The position numbers were made by a program, and so were the translations under genes. DNA of 64,000 nt from JAVBMU01 sp031551755 (GTDB lineage: Bacteria; Actinomycetota; Actinomycetes; Actinomycetales; Cellulomonadaceae). Numbering within the stretch: position 1 is the first letter of the stretch; each line of letters begins with the position of its first letter. The stretch covers positions 1 to 64,000 of the forward strand of contig JAVBNE010000016.1 in NCBI GenBank assembly GCA_031551755.1, read 5' to 3'. The notes beneath the pieces were generated by a model. It ran no database searches. It was not told the origin of the DNA and saw nothing but the letters and a program-made list of their open reading frames with translations. This document shows, piece by piece, positions 1-8,874 of the stretch.

Positions 1-1
1 C

Positions 2-310
2 TCAGCCAGGGATCGCGTTTCCGGCCTGCTGCAGAGCACGCTGAGCAATGTCATCATTGGCCGCCAACGACCCACGAATCGAGGTGATGATGGTGCGCAC
101 CTCATCACCGGCGGCATTCCATTGACGTTCCATGTCCGCGTACCGGTCCGAGACGCCCTCGGCCATGTACGCGGCCATCGCCGCCTTCACATCCTGATCC
201 CGGCGCGCCAACGCCGCCTCAAGCTGAGCAGCGACCTGCTCAAAATTACCCTGCGCCGACTGCGACGCCGCAATCGAGTAGTCGTTACGGTCCATCTGGT
301 TACCAGACAT
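2..310 (-). CDS. WXG100-family (ESAT-6-like) small protein
   Basis: A 102-residue protein without signal peptide or membrane segment, predicted to fold as a helical hairpin. Two long Ala/Gln/Glu-rich helices flank a turn with Trp64 (QWNAAGDEV), matching the size and central-Trp layout of WXG100 proteins, which are exported as dimers by type VII secretion. The ATG at 310 was chosen because a GGGAAG box lies seven bases upstream. It follows a second WXG100-like gene by 66 bp on the same strand, as expected for a heterodimer pair. The Trp-x-Gly is replaced by Trp-Asn-Ala, so membership is by layout rather than exact motif. No EccC or other secretion component is in view, but the window ends here. 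Confidence 0.7.
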   Translation of the reverse strand: MSGNQMDRNDYSIAASQSAQGNFEQVAAQLEAALARRDQDVKAAMAAYMAEGVSDRYADMERQWNAAGDEVRTIITSIRGSLAANDDIAQRALQQAGNAIPG

Positions 311-376
311 CACACCACTTCCCAAAATAGATAACGAACGGCCGGCCCCGAGCTAACCGCCAGAACGAAAAGAAGA

Positions 377-721
377 TCAGGCGCGGGGCGCGAACCGACT
401 CGTATCCGCACCATCAAAGTTCGCCGAGCCTTCCGCCGCGCCATGGGCGTCAGCACCCTCGAACGCCGCAGTCTGGAACGCACGATCCTGCTCACTGATC
501 GACTGAGTAATCCCGACCAGCGAGTTACTCAAAACAGTAGCGATCTCATCAGTACGAGCCTTGAACGAGTCAAACTTCGCCTTCGCCGCACCGTTGAACT
601 GGCCCTCCAACGGCTCGGCCGCATCCGCCAACCGACGCACAAGCGCACCAAGCTCGTCAGACTCCCCGCCCGTCTTGCGCCCAAGCGTGGTCAATACATC
701 AGCTTCCATGGCGAACTTCAC
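377..721 (-). CDS. WXG100-like small protein, partner of the next gene
   Basis: A 114-residue helical protein with a short Phe-Asn-Gly turn at residues 42-44, where WXG100 proteins have Trp-x-Gly. The remaining residues form two amphipathic helices, followed by a flexible Ala/Gly/Asp-rich tail. The GTG at 721 is preferred because GGAGGT lies six bases before it; the internal ATG four codons later is less well placed. It is the first gene of a probable two-gene unit with the WXG100 gene at 2-310. By family, such pairs are type VII secretion substrates or secretion chaperones. The Phe substitution makes this one a divergent member. Confidence 0.6.
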   Translation of the reverse strand: MKFAMEADVLTTLGRKTGGESDELGALVRRLADAAEPLEGQFNGAAKAKFDSFKARTDEIATVLSNSLVGITQSISEQDRAFQTAAFEGADAHGAAEGSANFDGADTSRFAPRA

Positions 722-1003
722 AGACCCACCTCCATCAGGACACATGCAGAATAGTCGTACACACTACAGGTATGGCGCGAGTACCATCAACATCGCGATC
801 GTCACCGCCGCGGTCGCCCACGCCCTGACGCCTCCATTTCCAGCCCTTCTCGGTGCGCCTGCGGGGTCTTGACAGGCAACACCGGCCGTAGCGTCACTGG
901 TCTGCTGGGTGCCGCAGAGCCCGTCGATCGGTTCTTCGGACGGTCCTCGTGGCTCCGGACGCCATGTGCCGGGCATGTGCTCTGGGCCAGCAACGCCTAC
1001 CCC

Positions 1004-1939
1004 TCAACCCATCAGCCCCGCCCACGCCTTGGCCCGGTCCAGGTACGTCAAGGCGCCGGGGATGTCGCTCAACTCTGCCCACGCCCACAGGGCGGACTCC
1101 ACGCTCCGCGCCATGGCCCACGCGGCGATCCGAGCGGCATCCAAACCGAGGACATCGGCCACCAACGCCGTTCGCTCGGTCAACACCGCCCCACCCTGGA
1201 CGAAGGGGTCACCGATCTGTTCCAGCAGCGGCCACGGATCGTAGGCGGGGTCGCCGATCATGGGTTTCGGGTCGATCCAGCCCCAGCGGTTACCGACACG
1301 TAGGAGGTTGCCGGGGTTCGCATCACCGTGGACCACGACGGCGGTCGCCCTCGGTGGTCTGCTCAGGAACTCGGCCGCGACGCGGACCAAACCGTCGTCC
1401 AGCGGAACCGGTGCGGATGAGTAGCGCACCGCCGCTGCGCGCTCGGTGAGTGTCCGCGCCCACCCGGCACAGACGTCGACCATCAACGGGAAAGCAGCCC
1501 CTGGGTCAGCGACGCCACGACCGGCCTCATGGAGCGACCGCAAGGCCATCGCGGCTTCGGTGAGCCGTTCCGCCACACTCCTGCTGTCCTCGCTCAGCGC
1601 TGTCCCGGGCTTGCAGCGTTCGAGCAGCAGATCCCACCCGTCGACATCGAGCAGCGCGGCACTCCCCCGGCCCTGCCAGAGCCGCAATCCGGCAGCCTCT
1701 GCGGCCGCCTCGTCGTGTGGGTAAGAGATCTTCAGGACTGCCTCCCGGCCCGCCCACGGGCCGCTGCGCGCCCGCGCCGACGCGCACCAGGACGACCGCC
1801 CCTGGGTGTAGGGCGCTCCGACCTCCAGGTCCCAACGCGCTGCAGCGGACGTCACGAGGCCGGGCAACCGAGCAAGCCACGAGGCTCCATCGGGCGTCTT
1901 ACCCAGCCCAGACCGCAGGAGGGCCGGGATCGTCAGCAT
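1004..1939 (-). CDS. Aminoglycoside/hydroxyurea phosphotransferase family kinase
   Basis: A 311-residue protein kinase-like phosphotransferase. Visible are the ATP-anchoring Lys in AVLKISYPH, the catalytic loop VVHGDANPGNLL and the metal-binding stretch WIDPKPMIGDPAYD. The Ile-Asp-Pro-Lys-Pro version is typical of the APH(6)/hydroxyurea phosphotransferase branch (streptomycin 6-kinase relatives). Members phosphorylate small hydroxylated compounds, but the substrate cannot be read from sequence and chromosomal homologues need not confer resistance. The ATG at 1939 has GGAGAG just upstream; longer reading frames to 1990 lack such a site. It follows pntB on the same strand by about 90 bp. Confidence 0.8.
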   Translation of the reverse strand: MLTIPALLRSGLGKTPDGASWLARLPGLVTSAAARWDLEVGAPYTQGRSSWCASARARSGPWAGREAVLKISYPHDEAAAEAAGLRLWQGRGSAALLDVDGWDLLLERCKPGTALSEDSRSVAERLTEAAMALRSLHEAGRGVADPGAAFPLMVDVCAGWARTLTERAAAVRYSSAPVPLDDGLVRVAAEFLSRPPRATAVVVHGDANPGNLLRVGNRWGWIDPKPMIGDPAYDPWPLLEQIGDPFVQGGAVLTERTALVADVLGLDAARIAAWAMARSVESALWAWAELSDIPGALTYLDRAKAWAGLMG

Positions 1940-2027
1940 CCGCTCTCCAGGCTCGAACTCCGCCGAATCGACCCCGGAGGCCCCGGCCATCCACCACTCC
2001 CGCCAGCAAGCCCCGCCACGGCCGGCA

Positions 2028-3413
2028 TCACACCGACGCGAGGATGGCTTCCACCTGCTGTTTGGCGTCGCCGAAGAGCATCGCGGTGTTCGGGCGGAAG
2101 AACAGCGGGTTCTGCACCCCGGCGTACCCGGTGGCCATCGACCGTTTGAAGACGATCACCTGTTTGGACTTCCAAACCTCCAAGACCGGCATGCCTGCGA
2201 TCGGCGAGTTCGGGTCCTCCAGCGCCGCCGGGTTCACGGTGTCGTTCGCTCCGATGACCAGCACGACATCCGCATCCGGCATGTCGGGGTTGATCTCGTC
2301 CATCTCCAGGACGATGTCGTACGGCACCCGTGCCTCGGCGAGCAGCACGTTCATGTGGCCCGGCAGCCGCCCGGCAACCGGGTGAACGCCGAACCGCACG
2401 TTGACGCCCTTCTCCCGCAGCTTCGACACGAGCTGCGCCACCGGGAACTGAGCCTTCGCGACCGCCATCCCGTACCCCGGCGTGATGATCACCGAATCCG
2501 CGGACAAGAGCAGATCGGCGACATCCGCCGCCTCGATCTCCCGGTGTTCGCCGTAGTCATGGTCGGAAGCCACCACGGTCCCCTCATCGGTACCGAAACC
2601 ACCGAGGATCACCGAGATGAACGACCGGTTCATCGCCCGGCACATGATGTACGACAGGATCGCACCCGAGGAGCCCACCAACGCACCCGTGATGATCAAC
2701 AGGTCATTGCTGAGCATGAACCCGGCCGCAGCCGCCGCCCAGCCGGAGTACGAGTTCAGCATGGACACGACCACCGGCATGTCTCCGCCGCCGATGGAGG
2801 CCACCAGGTGCCAGCCGAGCGCCAAGGCGATCACGGTCATGATCAGCAGCGGCACGATCGACTCGGAGGCCAGGAACCACACCATGAGCCCGGCCGAAGC
2901 CACACCCGCGCCGAGGTTCAGGAAGTTGCGGCCGGGCAGTGCGAGCGGCGCCGACCGGATACGGGTCGACAGCTTCAAGAACGCGACCACGGAGCCGGTG
3001 AATGTGACGGCACCGATGAGCACGCCGAGGTAGACCTCCACGAGGTGGACGGCGTCGGCCGGCTCGGTCCGGAAAGAGTTGTAGCCGACCAGCACCGCCG
3101 CCACGCCCACGAAGGAGTGCAGCACCGCGATTAGCTCCGGCATCTGCGTCATCTCGACCCGCCGGGCCTGCCAGGTGCCGATAACCGCACCGACGAGCAG
3201 CACGGCCACGATTAGAGCCGCAGTGACCGCCACCAGGCGCTCGCTGCGGTCGAGAGCCAACGCGATGGTCGCCGCGAGGGCCAACACCATGCCGATCATG
3301 CCGAGGACATTCCCCTGCCGAGCGGTCTCCTGCTTCGACAGTCCCCCCAGGCTGAGGATGAACAACACGGCCGCGAGTACGTAGACGGCCTGGGCAGCGG
3401 TCGTCAGCGTCAT
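2028..3413 (-). CDS. pntB: NAD(P) transhydrogenase subunit beta
   Basis: A 461-residue beta subunit of the proton-translocating transhydrogenase, which uses the proton gradient to move hydride from NADH to NADP+. The first ~260 residues carry about eight to nine membrane helices (domain II). The C-terminal domain III binds NADP(H), with VIITPGYGMAVAKAQ, GVHPVAGRLPGHMNVLLAEA and VLVIGANDTVNPAA as hallmarks. Its ATG overlaps the pntA stop by four bases, so the subunits are translationally coupled. Length is normal for the family and nothing suggests damage. Confidence 0.96.
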   Translation of the reverse strand: MTLTTAAQAVYVLAAVLFILSLGGLSKQETARQGNVLGMIGMVLALAATIALALDRSERLVAVTAALIVAVLLVGAVIGTWQARRVEMTQMPELIAVLHSFVGVAAVLVGYNSFRTEPADAVHLVEVYLGVLIGAVTFTGSVVAFLKLSTRIRSAPLALPGRNFLNLGAGVASAGLMVWFLASESIVPLLIMTVIALALGWHLVASIGGGDMPVVVSMLNSYSGWAAAAAGFMLSNDLLIITGALVGSSGAILSYIMCRAMNRSFISVILGGFGTDEGTVVASDHDYGEHREIEAADVADLLLSADSVIITPGYGMAVAKAQFPVAQLVSKLREKGVNVRFGVHPVAGRLPGHMNVLLAEARVPYDIVLEMDEINPDMPDADVVLVIGANDTVNPAALEDPNSPIAGMPVLEVWKSKQVIVFKRSMATGYAGVQNPLFFRPNTAMLFGDAKQQVEAILASV

Positions 3414-4975
3414 GAGATGTCCTTCCGGAACATGCCGATCATTCGGTTGGCGACCAGGAATCCACCGAAGATGTTGATACTCGCCACCGCCGCCGCGATG
3501 ACCGCAAGCGTCGTCACCAGCCAGTCATCGGAACCGATCTGCAGGAGGGCTCCGACCAGGATGATGCCGGAGATGGCGTTGGTCTGAGCCATCAGGGGGG
3601 TGTGCAGGGAGTGGCTGACGTTGGAGATCACGTAGTAGCCCACGAAAACCGCCAGGACGAAGACCGTCATATGGCCGAGGAAGGCGCTCGGGGAGAACGA
3701 GATCGCCAACGTGAGGAGCACCGCGGCGAGGCCCAGGCCGACATTCCGTTGCTGGCGTTTACGGGCGGCCTTCTCATGCGCCGCCCGTTCGGCCGCCTCG
3801 ACCTCGGCCGCGCTCACCACCGCTTCCGCGGGCGCCGGCGGCGCCGCCGCGCTCACCGCGACGGGTGGCGGTGGCCAGAGCACCTGACCGGCGTGCGCGA
3901 CCGTCATGCCGCGCTGAACCTGATCCTCCAGGTCGAGGGTCAGCTGACCGTCCTTGCCGGGGGTCAGCAGCTGCAGCAAGTGCACGATATTCGTGCCGAA
4001 GAGCTGCGAGGTGTGCTGGGGCAACCGGCCGGGTAGATCTGTGTAGCCGATCACGGTCACGCCATTGGGGGTCACGATCTTCTCGCCGGGCACGGTCGAC
4101 TCGCAGTTGCCGCCACCCGAGGCCGCCAGGTCGACGATGACCGACCCCGGGCGCATGGCGGCGACCATCTCGGCGGTGATCGTGCGCGGCGCCTGACCGC
4201 GCACCAAGGCGGTGGTGATCACGACGTCGGCCCGGGCGGTCTCGGCCGCGTACATCTCGGCGGTCAACCGCTCCTGCTCCGCCGTCAACGCGCTGGCGTA
4301 GCCGTCCGCGGAGACCTCCTGCTGGGCGGCTTCCGCCTGGACGAAGTCCGCGCCCATCGACTCGATCTGCTCGCCGACTTCCGGCCGCACATCGAAGGCA
4401 CGCACCTGGGCGCCGAGGCTGGCGGCCGTACCGATCGCGGCGAGCCCGGCCACGCCGGCACCGATGATGAACACAGTCGCGGGCGCGGTCTTGCCTGCGG
4501 CCGTGACCTGACCGCCGAACATCCCGCCGTAGGCCTCGGCGGACTCCACTACGGCGCGGTAGCCGGCGACGTTCGACAAGGTACTGAGGACGTCCAGCGA
4601 CTGGGCGCGCGAGATGCGCGGAACCGCGTCGAGCGCCATCGCGGTCACCTGCTGCGCGGCCAACCGGTCCACCAGATCCGGATGGGCGACCGGGCCGATC
4701 ATCGCGATCAACGTGCCACCGGGCTTCAACCACTGCGACTCGTGGGCGCCGGGAGCGTGGACCGCCGTCACCACCTCGCATGACCAGGCGGCCTGCGCAT
4801 CGACTATCTCCGCGCCTGCTGCCTGATAGGCGGCGTCGGCGAAGGTCGCCTGCTCGCCCGCACCCTCCTCCACCAGGACGGTGTACCCGAGCGAGGTTAA
4901 CTGAGCGACCGTCTTGGGGGTGGCGGCGACCAGCCGCTCCCCAGGCGTGGTCTCACGTGGGATACCGATCTTCAT
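3410..4975 (-). CDS. pntA: NAD(P) transhydrogenase subunit alpha, fused form
   Basis: A 521-residue alpha subunit combining the soluble NAD(H)-binding domain I (about residues 1-370; dinucleotide fold FIIGAGVAGLAAIG) with a membrane part (about residues 400-515). In mycobacteria these are two genes (PntAa and PntAb); here they are one protein, as in Escherichia coli, with a charged Ala/Glu/Arg linker between them. The ATG at 4975 has GGGGAG close upstream. A TAGGCT box on the minus strand at 5042-5047 could be the -10 of the operon, giving a leader of about 60 bases. First gene of pntA-pntB. Confidence 0.95.
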   Translation of the reverse strand: MKIGIPRETTPGERLVAATPKTVAQLTSLGYTVLVEEGAGEQATFADAAYQAAGAEIVDAQAAWSCEVVTAVHAPGAHESQWLKPGGTLIAMIGPVAHPDLVDRLAAQQVTAMALDAVPRISRAQSLDVLSTLSNVAGYRAVVESAEAYGGMFGGQVTAAGKTAPATVFIIGAGVAGLAAIGTAASLGAQVRAFDVRPEVGEQIESMGADFVQAEAAQQEVSADGYASALTAEQERLTAEMYAAETARADVVITTALVRGQAPRTITAEMVAAMRPGSVIVDLAASGGGNCESTVPGEKIVTPNGVTVIGYTDLPGRLPQHTSQLFGTNIVHLLQLLTPGKDGQLTLDLEDQVQRGMTVAHAGQVLWPPPPVAVSAAAPPAPAEAVVSAAEVEAAERAAHEKAARKRQQRNVGLGLAAVLLTLAISFSPSAFLGHMTVFVLAVFVGYYVISNVSHSLHTPLMAQTNAISGIILVGALLQIGSDDWLVTTLAVIAAAVASINIFGGFLVANRMIGMFRKDIS

Positions 4976-5113
4976 GAGCTCCCCGATCGATTGGCCGATG
5001 GCCCGCCGTCGGGCCTACCTGGACCTGTCCTGCTCGCGTCGAGCCTACCGGGCTCTTGGGGCGCTTCTCACATACCGGGACGGCGAGGTCCGACGCGAAC
5101 CTGGTCAGGCGCC

Positions 5114-5119
5114 TAGGCT
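5114..5119 (+). promoter_or_regulatory. Leaderless -10 box for the 5126 gene
   Basis: TAGGCT followed by exactly six bases and the GTG start; no ribosome binding site lies in between. A transcript starting seven bases after the box would begin at the GTG itself. Confidence 0.5.
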
Positions 5120-5125
5120 CATCCT

Positions 5126-5410
5126 GTGGAGAACGCGATCGAACCCGTCAGCGCCCCGATGCGTGTCGCTAAATCCCGCGCACGCCTGTCCCATGTGACC
5201 GTCGGCGAGGTGCAACAGGGTTCGGAGGGGCGCGAGACGATCGATTGCTCCTGCGGCATGGTCCTGACGAACGGTCCCGATTGGTCGCTCGACGAGCACA
5301 TCCGCCTCCACCGGGCTGAGGCCCGCTATCTCGCCCTCTCGCAGGTCGCCCCGCCAGGACTCCCCCGTCTCATCACGGTCGACGCCGGGCGACTGCCCCA
5401 GATCGCCTGA
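5126..5410 (+). CDS. Small protein with Cys-x-Cys and His-x3-His pairs
   Basis: A 94-residue soluble protein of no recognised family. A basic N-terminal third precedes DCSCGM (Cys41, Cys43) and DEHIRLHRAE (His58, His62). The spacing of two Cys and two His residues suggests a small zinc site, as in single zinc-finger-like actinobacterial proteins; this is inference. The GTG start sits six bases after a TANNNT box, so the mRNA is probably leaderless. It is divergent from pntA and lies alone between that operon and glgX. No DNA-binding role can be claimed. Confidence 0.65.
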   Translation: MENAIEPVSAPMRVAKSRARLSHVTVGEVQQGSEGRETIDCSCGMVLTNGPDWSLDEHIRLHRAEARYLALSQVAPPGLPRLITVDAGRLPQIA

Positions 5411-5426
5411 GCCCGCAAACGGATTT

Positions 5427-5660
5427 CTACAACTCGTCCGGATCGTCCCAGGCCAGTCCACTGCTGGCCGATTGCGGGTGATGGGCCGCTGCCGTGAGCG
5501 AAGCGGGTGCGGCGTCGGCATCACCTCCGGTGAGCAGGTCACCGCCCTCAGGGTCGCAGTCACGCGGGGAGAGGCGAGCAGTGCCAATATCCGCTTCGTT
5601 GAGATCGCTGAGGCCGGCACCGGCGAGACTGATTGGCTCCGGGGTTGTACGGTCGTCCAT
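5427..5660 (-). CDS. Possible small acidic hypothetical protein
   Basis: A 77-codon reading frame in the 353-bp gap between the small zinc-site gene and glgX, on the opposite strand to both. The product is rich in Asp, Ala and Gly, with the acidic ending GLAWDDPDEL, and resembles short disordered actinobacterial proteins. Support is weak: codon third positions are less GC-biased than in neighbours and the only purine-rich box (GAAGG) touches the ATG. It may be non-coding. Nothing else was recognised in this gap. Confidence 0.3.
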   Translation of the reverse strand: MDDRTTPEPISLAGAGLSDLNEADIGTARLSPRDCDPEGGDLLTGGDADAAPASLTAAAHHPQSASSGLAWDDPDEL

Positions 5661-5763
5661 CCTTCGGGTCTACCAGGTCCACCACCCCAATGCACCTTCC
5701 GGTCCGACACGACCGTCGTGAGCCTCCGACGCGCACCCGGCCCGGACGTGAAATCCTGGCGAG

Positions 5764-7911
5764 ATGCAGCGATGGCCCGGCAGCCCCTATCCCCTCGGCG
5801 CGACCTTCGACGGCAGCGGGACGAACTTCGCCCTGTTCTCGGAGGTAGCCGAACGCGTGGAGCTGTGCCTCCTGGACGACGACGGTGCCGAACGCCGCAT
5901 CGACGTAGACGAGGTGGACGCCCACGTGTGGCACGTCTACCTGCCGGGCGTCAGCCCCGGCACACGGTACGGCTACCGGGTGCACGGCCCCTACGACCCG
6001 AGCCGGGGTCACCGCTGCAACCCGGCCAAACTGCTGCTCGACCCCTACGCCAAGGCAATCGACGGGCAGATCGACGGCGACCCGTCGCTGTTCTCCTACC
6101 AGTTCGACGCCCCGGACTCCGATGAGATCAACACCGCCGATTCCGCTCCCCACACGATGACCTCGGTGGTCATCAACCCATACTTCGACTGGGGTCACGA
6201 CCGGCCGCCGAACCACGACTACCACAACACGGTCATTTACGAGGCCCACGTCAAGGGGATGACGATGCGCCACCCGGCCGTGCCTGAACGGGTCCGCGGC
6301 ACCTACGCGGGGATGTCCCATCCAGCGGTCATCGAACACCTCACCGAACTCGGCATCACCGCCGTCGAACTCATGCCCGTCCACCAGTTCGTCAACGACC
6401 CCGCATTGGTCGCCGGGGGGCTCTCCAACTACTGGGGCTACAACACCATCGGCTTCTTCGCCCCGCATAACGCCTATGCCGCCAACGGCACCCGCGGCCA
6501 ACAGGTGACCGAGTTCAAGTCGCTGGTCAAGGCCCTGCACGAAGCCGACATCGAAGTCATCCTCGATGTCGTCTACAACCACACAGGTGAAGGCAATCAA
6601 CTAGGCCCGACGTTGTCCTTCAGGGGCATCGACAACAGCGCCTACTACCGCCTGGTCGACGACGACCCCCGCCACTACTTCGATACCACCGGCACCGGCA
6701 ACTCACTCTTGATGCGGTCCCCCCATGTCCTGCAAATGATCATGGACTCACTGCGGTACTGGGTCGAAGACATGCACGTCGACGGTTTCAGGTTCGACCT
6801 GGCCGCGACCTTGGCCCGGCAGTTCCACGAAGTCGACCGGCTCTCGGCCTTCTTCGACATCGTGCACCAGGACCCGGTGATCTCCCAGGTCAAACTCATC
6901 GCCGAGCCGTGGGACCTCGGCGACGGCGGCTACCAGGTGGGCGGTTTCCCACCGCTGTGGACGGAGTGGAACGGTCGCTACCGCGACACCGTGCGCGACT
7001 TCTGGCGCGGTGAGCCCTCCACGCTGCCGGAGTTCGCCAGCCGGCTCACCGGCTCCTCCGACCTCTACGAACACTCGGGGCGCAAACCCATCGCCTCCAT
7101 CAACTTCGTCACCGCCCACGACGGTTTCACGCTCACCGACCTGGTCTCCTACAACGACAAGCACAATGAGGCCAACGGCGAGGACGGCAAGGACGGGGAA
7201 AGCCACAACCGCTCCTGGAACTGCGGAGTCGAAGGTCCGACGGACGACCCGGACGTCACCCGGCTGCGCAATCGCCAGCGCCGCAACCTGCTGGTCACTC
7301 TGCTGCTCAGCCAGGGTGTCCCGATGATCGCGCACGGCGACGAAATCGGCCGCACCCAGCAGGGAAACAACAACGGCTACTGCCAGGACAACGAGATCAC
7401 CTGGATGGACTGGGACCTCGATCCGGACCGCCGGTCGCTGCTCGACTTCGCTCGTCGACTCGTTCGGCTGCGTCTGACTCATCCGGTGCTGCACCGGCGG
7501 CGGTTCTTCGCGGGTCGCGCCACCCCGGTCCCGGAAGACATCAACGGCATCGCCGAGCCGGCCGACGGCGAGGTACCCGACATCGAATGGCTCGACATCA
7601 CCGGCTCGCCGATGAACCAGACCGACTGGCACCACGCCTTCGCCCGGTCAGTCATGGTCTTCCTCAACGGTGACTCGATTCCGGAGCCCGACCCCCGCGG
7701 CGAACCGGTCGTGGACGACTCCTTTCTGCTGCTCCTCAACGCTCACGACGACGTCCTCACCTTCACCGTCCCGGAGAAGTCCTACGGCACGGCCTGGACC
7801 GTCGTCCTGGATACCGATGGCACCTTCGATGCCGGTGCGAGACTCCTTCCCGGCGCGGCCGTGCCCGTCACCGGCCGGTCCGTGATCGTGGCCTCACGAC
7901 CACCCTGCTGA
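5764..7911 (+). CDS. glgX: Glycogen debranching enzyme
   Basis: A 715-residue isoamylase-type enzyme that hydrolyses alpha-1,6 branches of glycogen or limit dextrins. An N-terminal CBM48-like domain (about residues 1-100) precedes a GH13 barrel. The four GH13 regions are visible: DVVYNHTGEGNQ, VDGFRFDLA with the nucleophile Asp near 345, LIAEPWDLG with the acid Glu near 381, and TAHDGFTL with the third carboxylate near 453. Length is normal for GlgX/TreX. It is followed after 55 bp by a polyphosphate kinase gene on the same strand, while glgA and glgC lie 30 kb away. Confidence 0.95.
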   Translation: MQRWPGSPYPLGATFDGSGTNFALFSEVAERVELCLLDDDGAERRIDVDEVDAHVWHVYLPGVSPGTRYGYRVHGPYDPSRGHRCNPAKLLLDPYAKAIDGQIDGDPSLFSYQFDAPDSDEINTADSAPHTMTSVVINPYFDWGHDRPPNHDYHNTVIYEAHVKGMTMRHPAVPERVRGTYAGMSHPAVIEHLTELGITAVELMPVHQFVNDPALVAGGLSNYWGYNTIGFFAPHNAYAANGTRGQQVTEFKSLVKALHEADIEVILDVVYNHTGEGNQLGPTLSFRGIDNSAYYRLVDDDPRHYFDTTGTGNSLLMRSPHVLQMIMDSLRYWVEDMHVDGFRFDLAATLARQFHEVDRLSAFFDIVHQDPVISQVKLIAEPWDLGDGGYQVGGFPPLWTEWNGRYRDTVRDFWRGEPSTLPEFASRLTGSSDLYEHSGRKPIASINFVTAHDGFTLTDLVSYNDKHNEANGEDGKDGESHNRSWNCGVEGPTDDPDVTRLRNRQRRNLLVTLLLSQGVPMIAHGDEIGRTQQGNNNGYCQDNEITWMDWDLDPDRRSLLDFARRLVRLRLTHPVLHRRRFFAGRATPVPEDINGIAEPADGEVPDIEWLDITGSPMNQTDWHHAFARSVMVFLNGDSIPEPDPRGEPVVDDSFLLLLNAHDDVLTFTVPEKSYGTAWTVVLDTDGTFDAGARLLPGAAVPVTGRSVIVASRPPC

Positions 7912-7953
7912 CGGTCACTTCCCAATGACCAGGGGTGATCCGGGTGTGTGGCT

Positions 7954-7959
7954 TACGCT
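7954..7959 (+). promoter_or_regulatory. -10 box close to the ppk2 start
   Basis: TACGCT lies seven bases before the ATG at 7967, with no ribosome binding site between. This suggests that ppk2 has its own leaderless promoter and does not depend only on read-through from glgX. Confidence 0.4.
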
Positions 7960-7966
7960 TCGAGAC

Positions 7967-8845
7967 ATGGCACACGCGAAGGACACCTCCTGGGAAATCC
8001 CGCCATCACAGGCACTGCGAGTACCGGTCGGCTTCGACCTCGCGACCTACGATCGTGCATCCACCCCCGGGTGGCGGCACGACCGAGCCGCCGGTGAGGC
8101 GCTGATCACCCGGCACGCCGCTGAGCTCTCCGACCTCCAAGAACGCCTCTTCGCCGAGGGACGCTCAGGAGGGAGACGATCCGTCCTCCTGGTCCTGCAA
8201 GGAATGGACACCGCGGGCAAGGGCGGGATCGTGCGGCATGTCGTGGGCTTGGTGGACCCGCAGGGCATCGCCCACACCTCCTTCGGCGTGCCGACACCGG
8301 AAGAGCGCTCGCACGACTTCCTGTGGCGGATTCGCCGGGCACTGCCCCGGCCGGGAATGATAGGCGTCTTCGACCGTTCGCATTACGAGGATGTGCTGGT
8401 CGCGCGGGTTGACTCGTTGGTTCCCCAGGACGTGTGGGAGGGCCGTTATGACCGGATCAACCGCTTCGAACAAGAGATCGTCGCCACCGGCACACCCCTC
8501 ATCAAGGTGGCGCTGATGGTTTCCTACGAGGAACAGCATCGCCGGCTGCGCGAGCGCCTCGACCGGCCCGAGAAGCACTGGAAGTACAACCCGAACGATG
8601 TCGACTCCCGTGCGAAGTGGCCCGCCTACCAGGAGGCCTACCAGGCCGTCTTCGACCGAACGAACACCGAGATCGCGCCCTGGTACATCATCCCCGCGGA
8701 CCGCAAGTGGTTCGCCCGGCTGGCTGTGAGCGAACTCCTTCTGGACACCCTGCGCCGGTTCGATCTCGGCTGGCCGGAGGCGACCTACGACGTCGAGGTA
8801 GAGAAGCAACGACTGGCGGCGACTTCGCTGGAAGTCCCGCGTTAG
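7967..8845 (+). CDS. Polyphosphate kinase 2 family protein
   Basis: A 292-residue single-domain PPK2. It has the Walker A motif QGMDTAGKGG, the lid/Walker B segment GVFDRSHYEDVLVARV and the PPK2 block RPEKHWKYNPNDVDSRAKW. PPK2 enzymes phosphorylate nucleoside mono- or diphosphates using polyphosphate; whether this one prefers AMP, ADP or GDP cannot be decided here. An upstream in-frame ATG at 7925 was rejected because the conserved family sequence begins after 7967 and the -10 box lies inside that extension. It converges with the LAXTG protein gene, with 29 bp between the stops. Confidence 0.93.
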   Translation: MAHAKDTSWEIPPSQALRVPVGFDLATYDRASTPGWRHDRAAGEALITRHAAELSDLQERLFAEGRSGGRRSVLLVLQGMDTAGKGGIVRHVVGLVDPQGIAHTSFGVPTPEERSHDFLWRIRRALPRPGMIGVFDRSHYEDVLVARVDSLVPQDVWEGRYDRINRFEQEIVATGTPLIKVALMVSYEEQHRRLRERLDRPEKHWKYNPNDVDSRAKWPAYQEAYQAVFDRTNTEIAPWYIIPADRKWFARLAVSELLLDTLRRFDLGWPEATYDVEVEKQRLAATSLEVPR

Positions 8846-8874
8846 CCGACCTCGCTGTTGAACCCGCGCCCCCA

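Noticed and set aside
764..976. Small minus-strand frame ending in a hydrophobic stretch
   Set aside because: It could encode 70 residues with a C-terminal membrane helix, but there is no ribosome binding site or promoter-like box and its start lies inside the gap after the phosphotransferase stop. No homology-like feature was seen.
1004..1939. Antibiotic resistance gene call for the phosphotransferase
   Set aside because: The family includes resistance enzymes, but many chromosomal members have other substrates and no mobile context is present.
5560..6600. Long minus-strand frame opposite glgX
   Set aside because: Val/Gly/Asp-rich translation typical of the antisense of a GC-rich gene; glgX motifs are intact on the plus strand.
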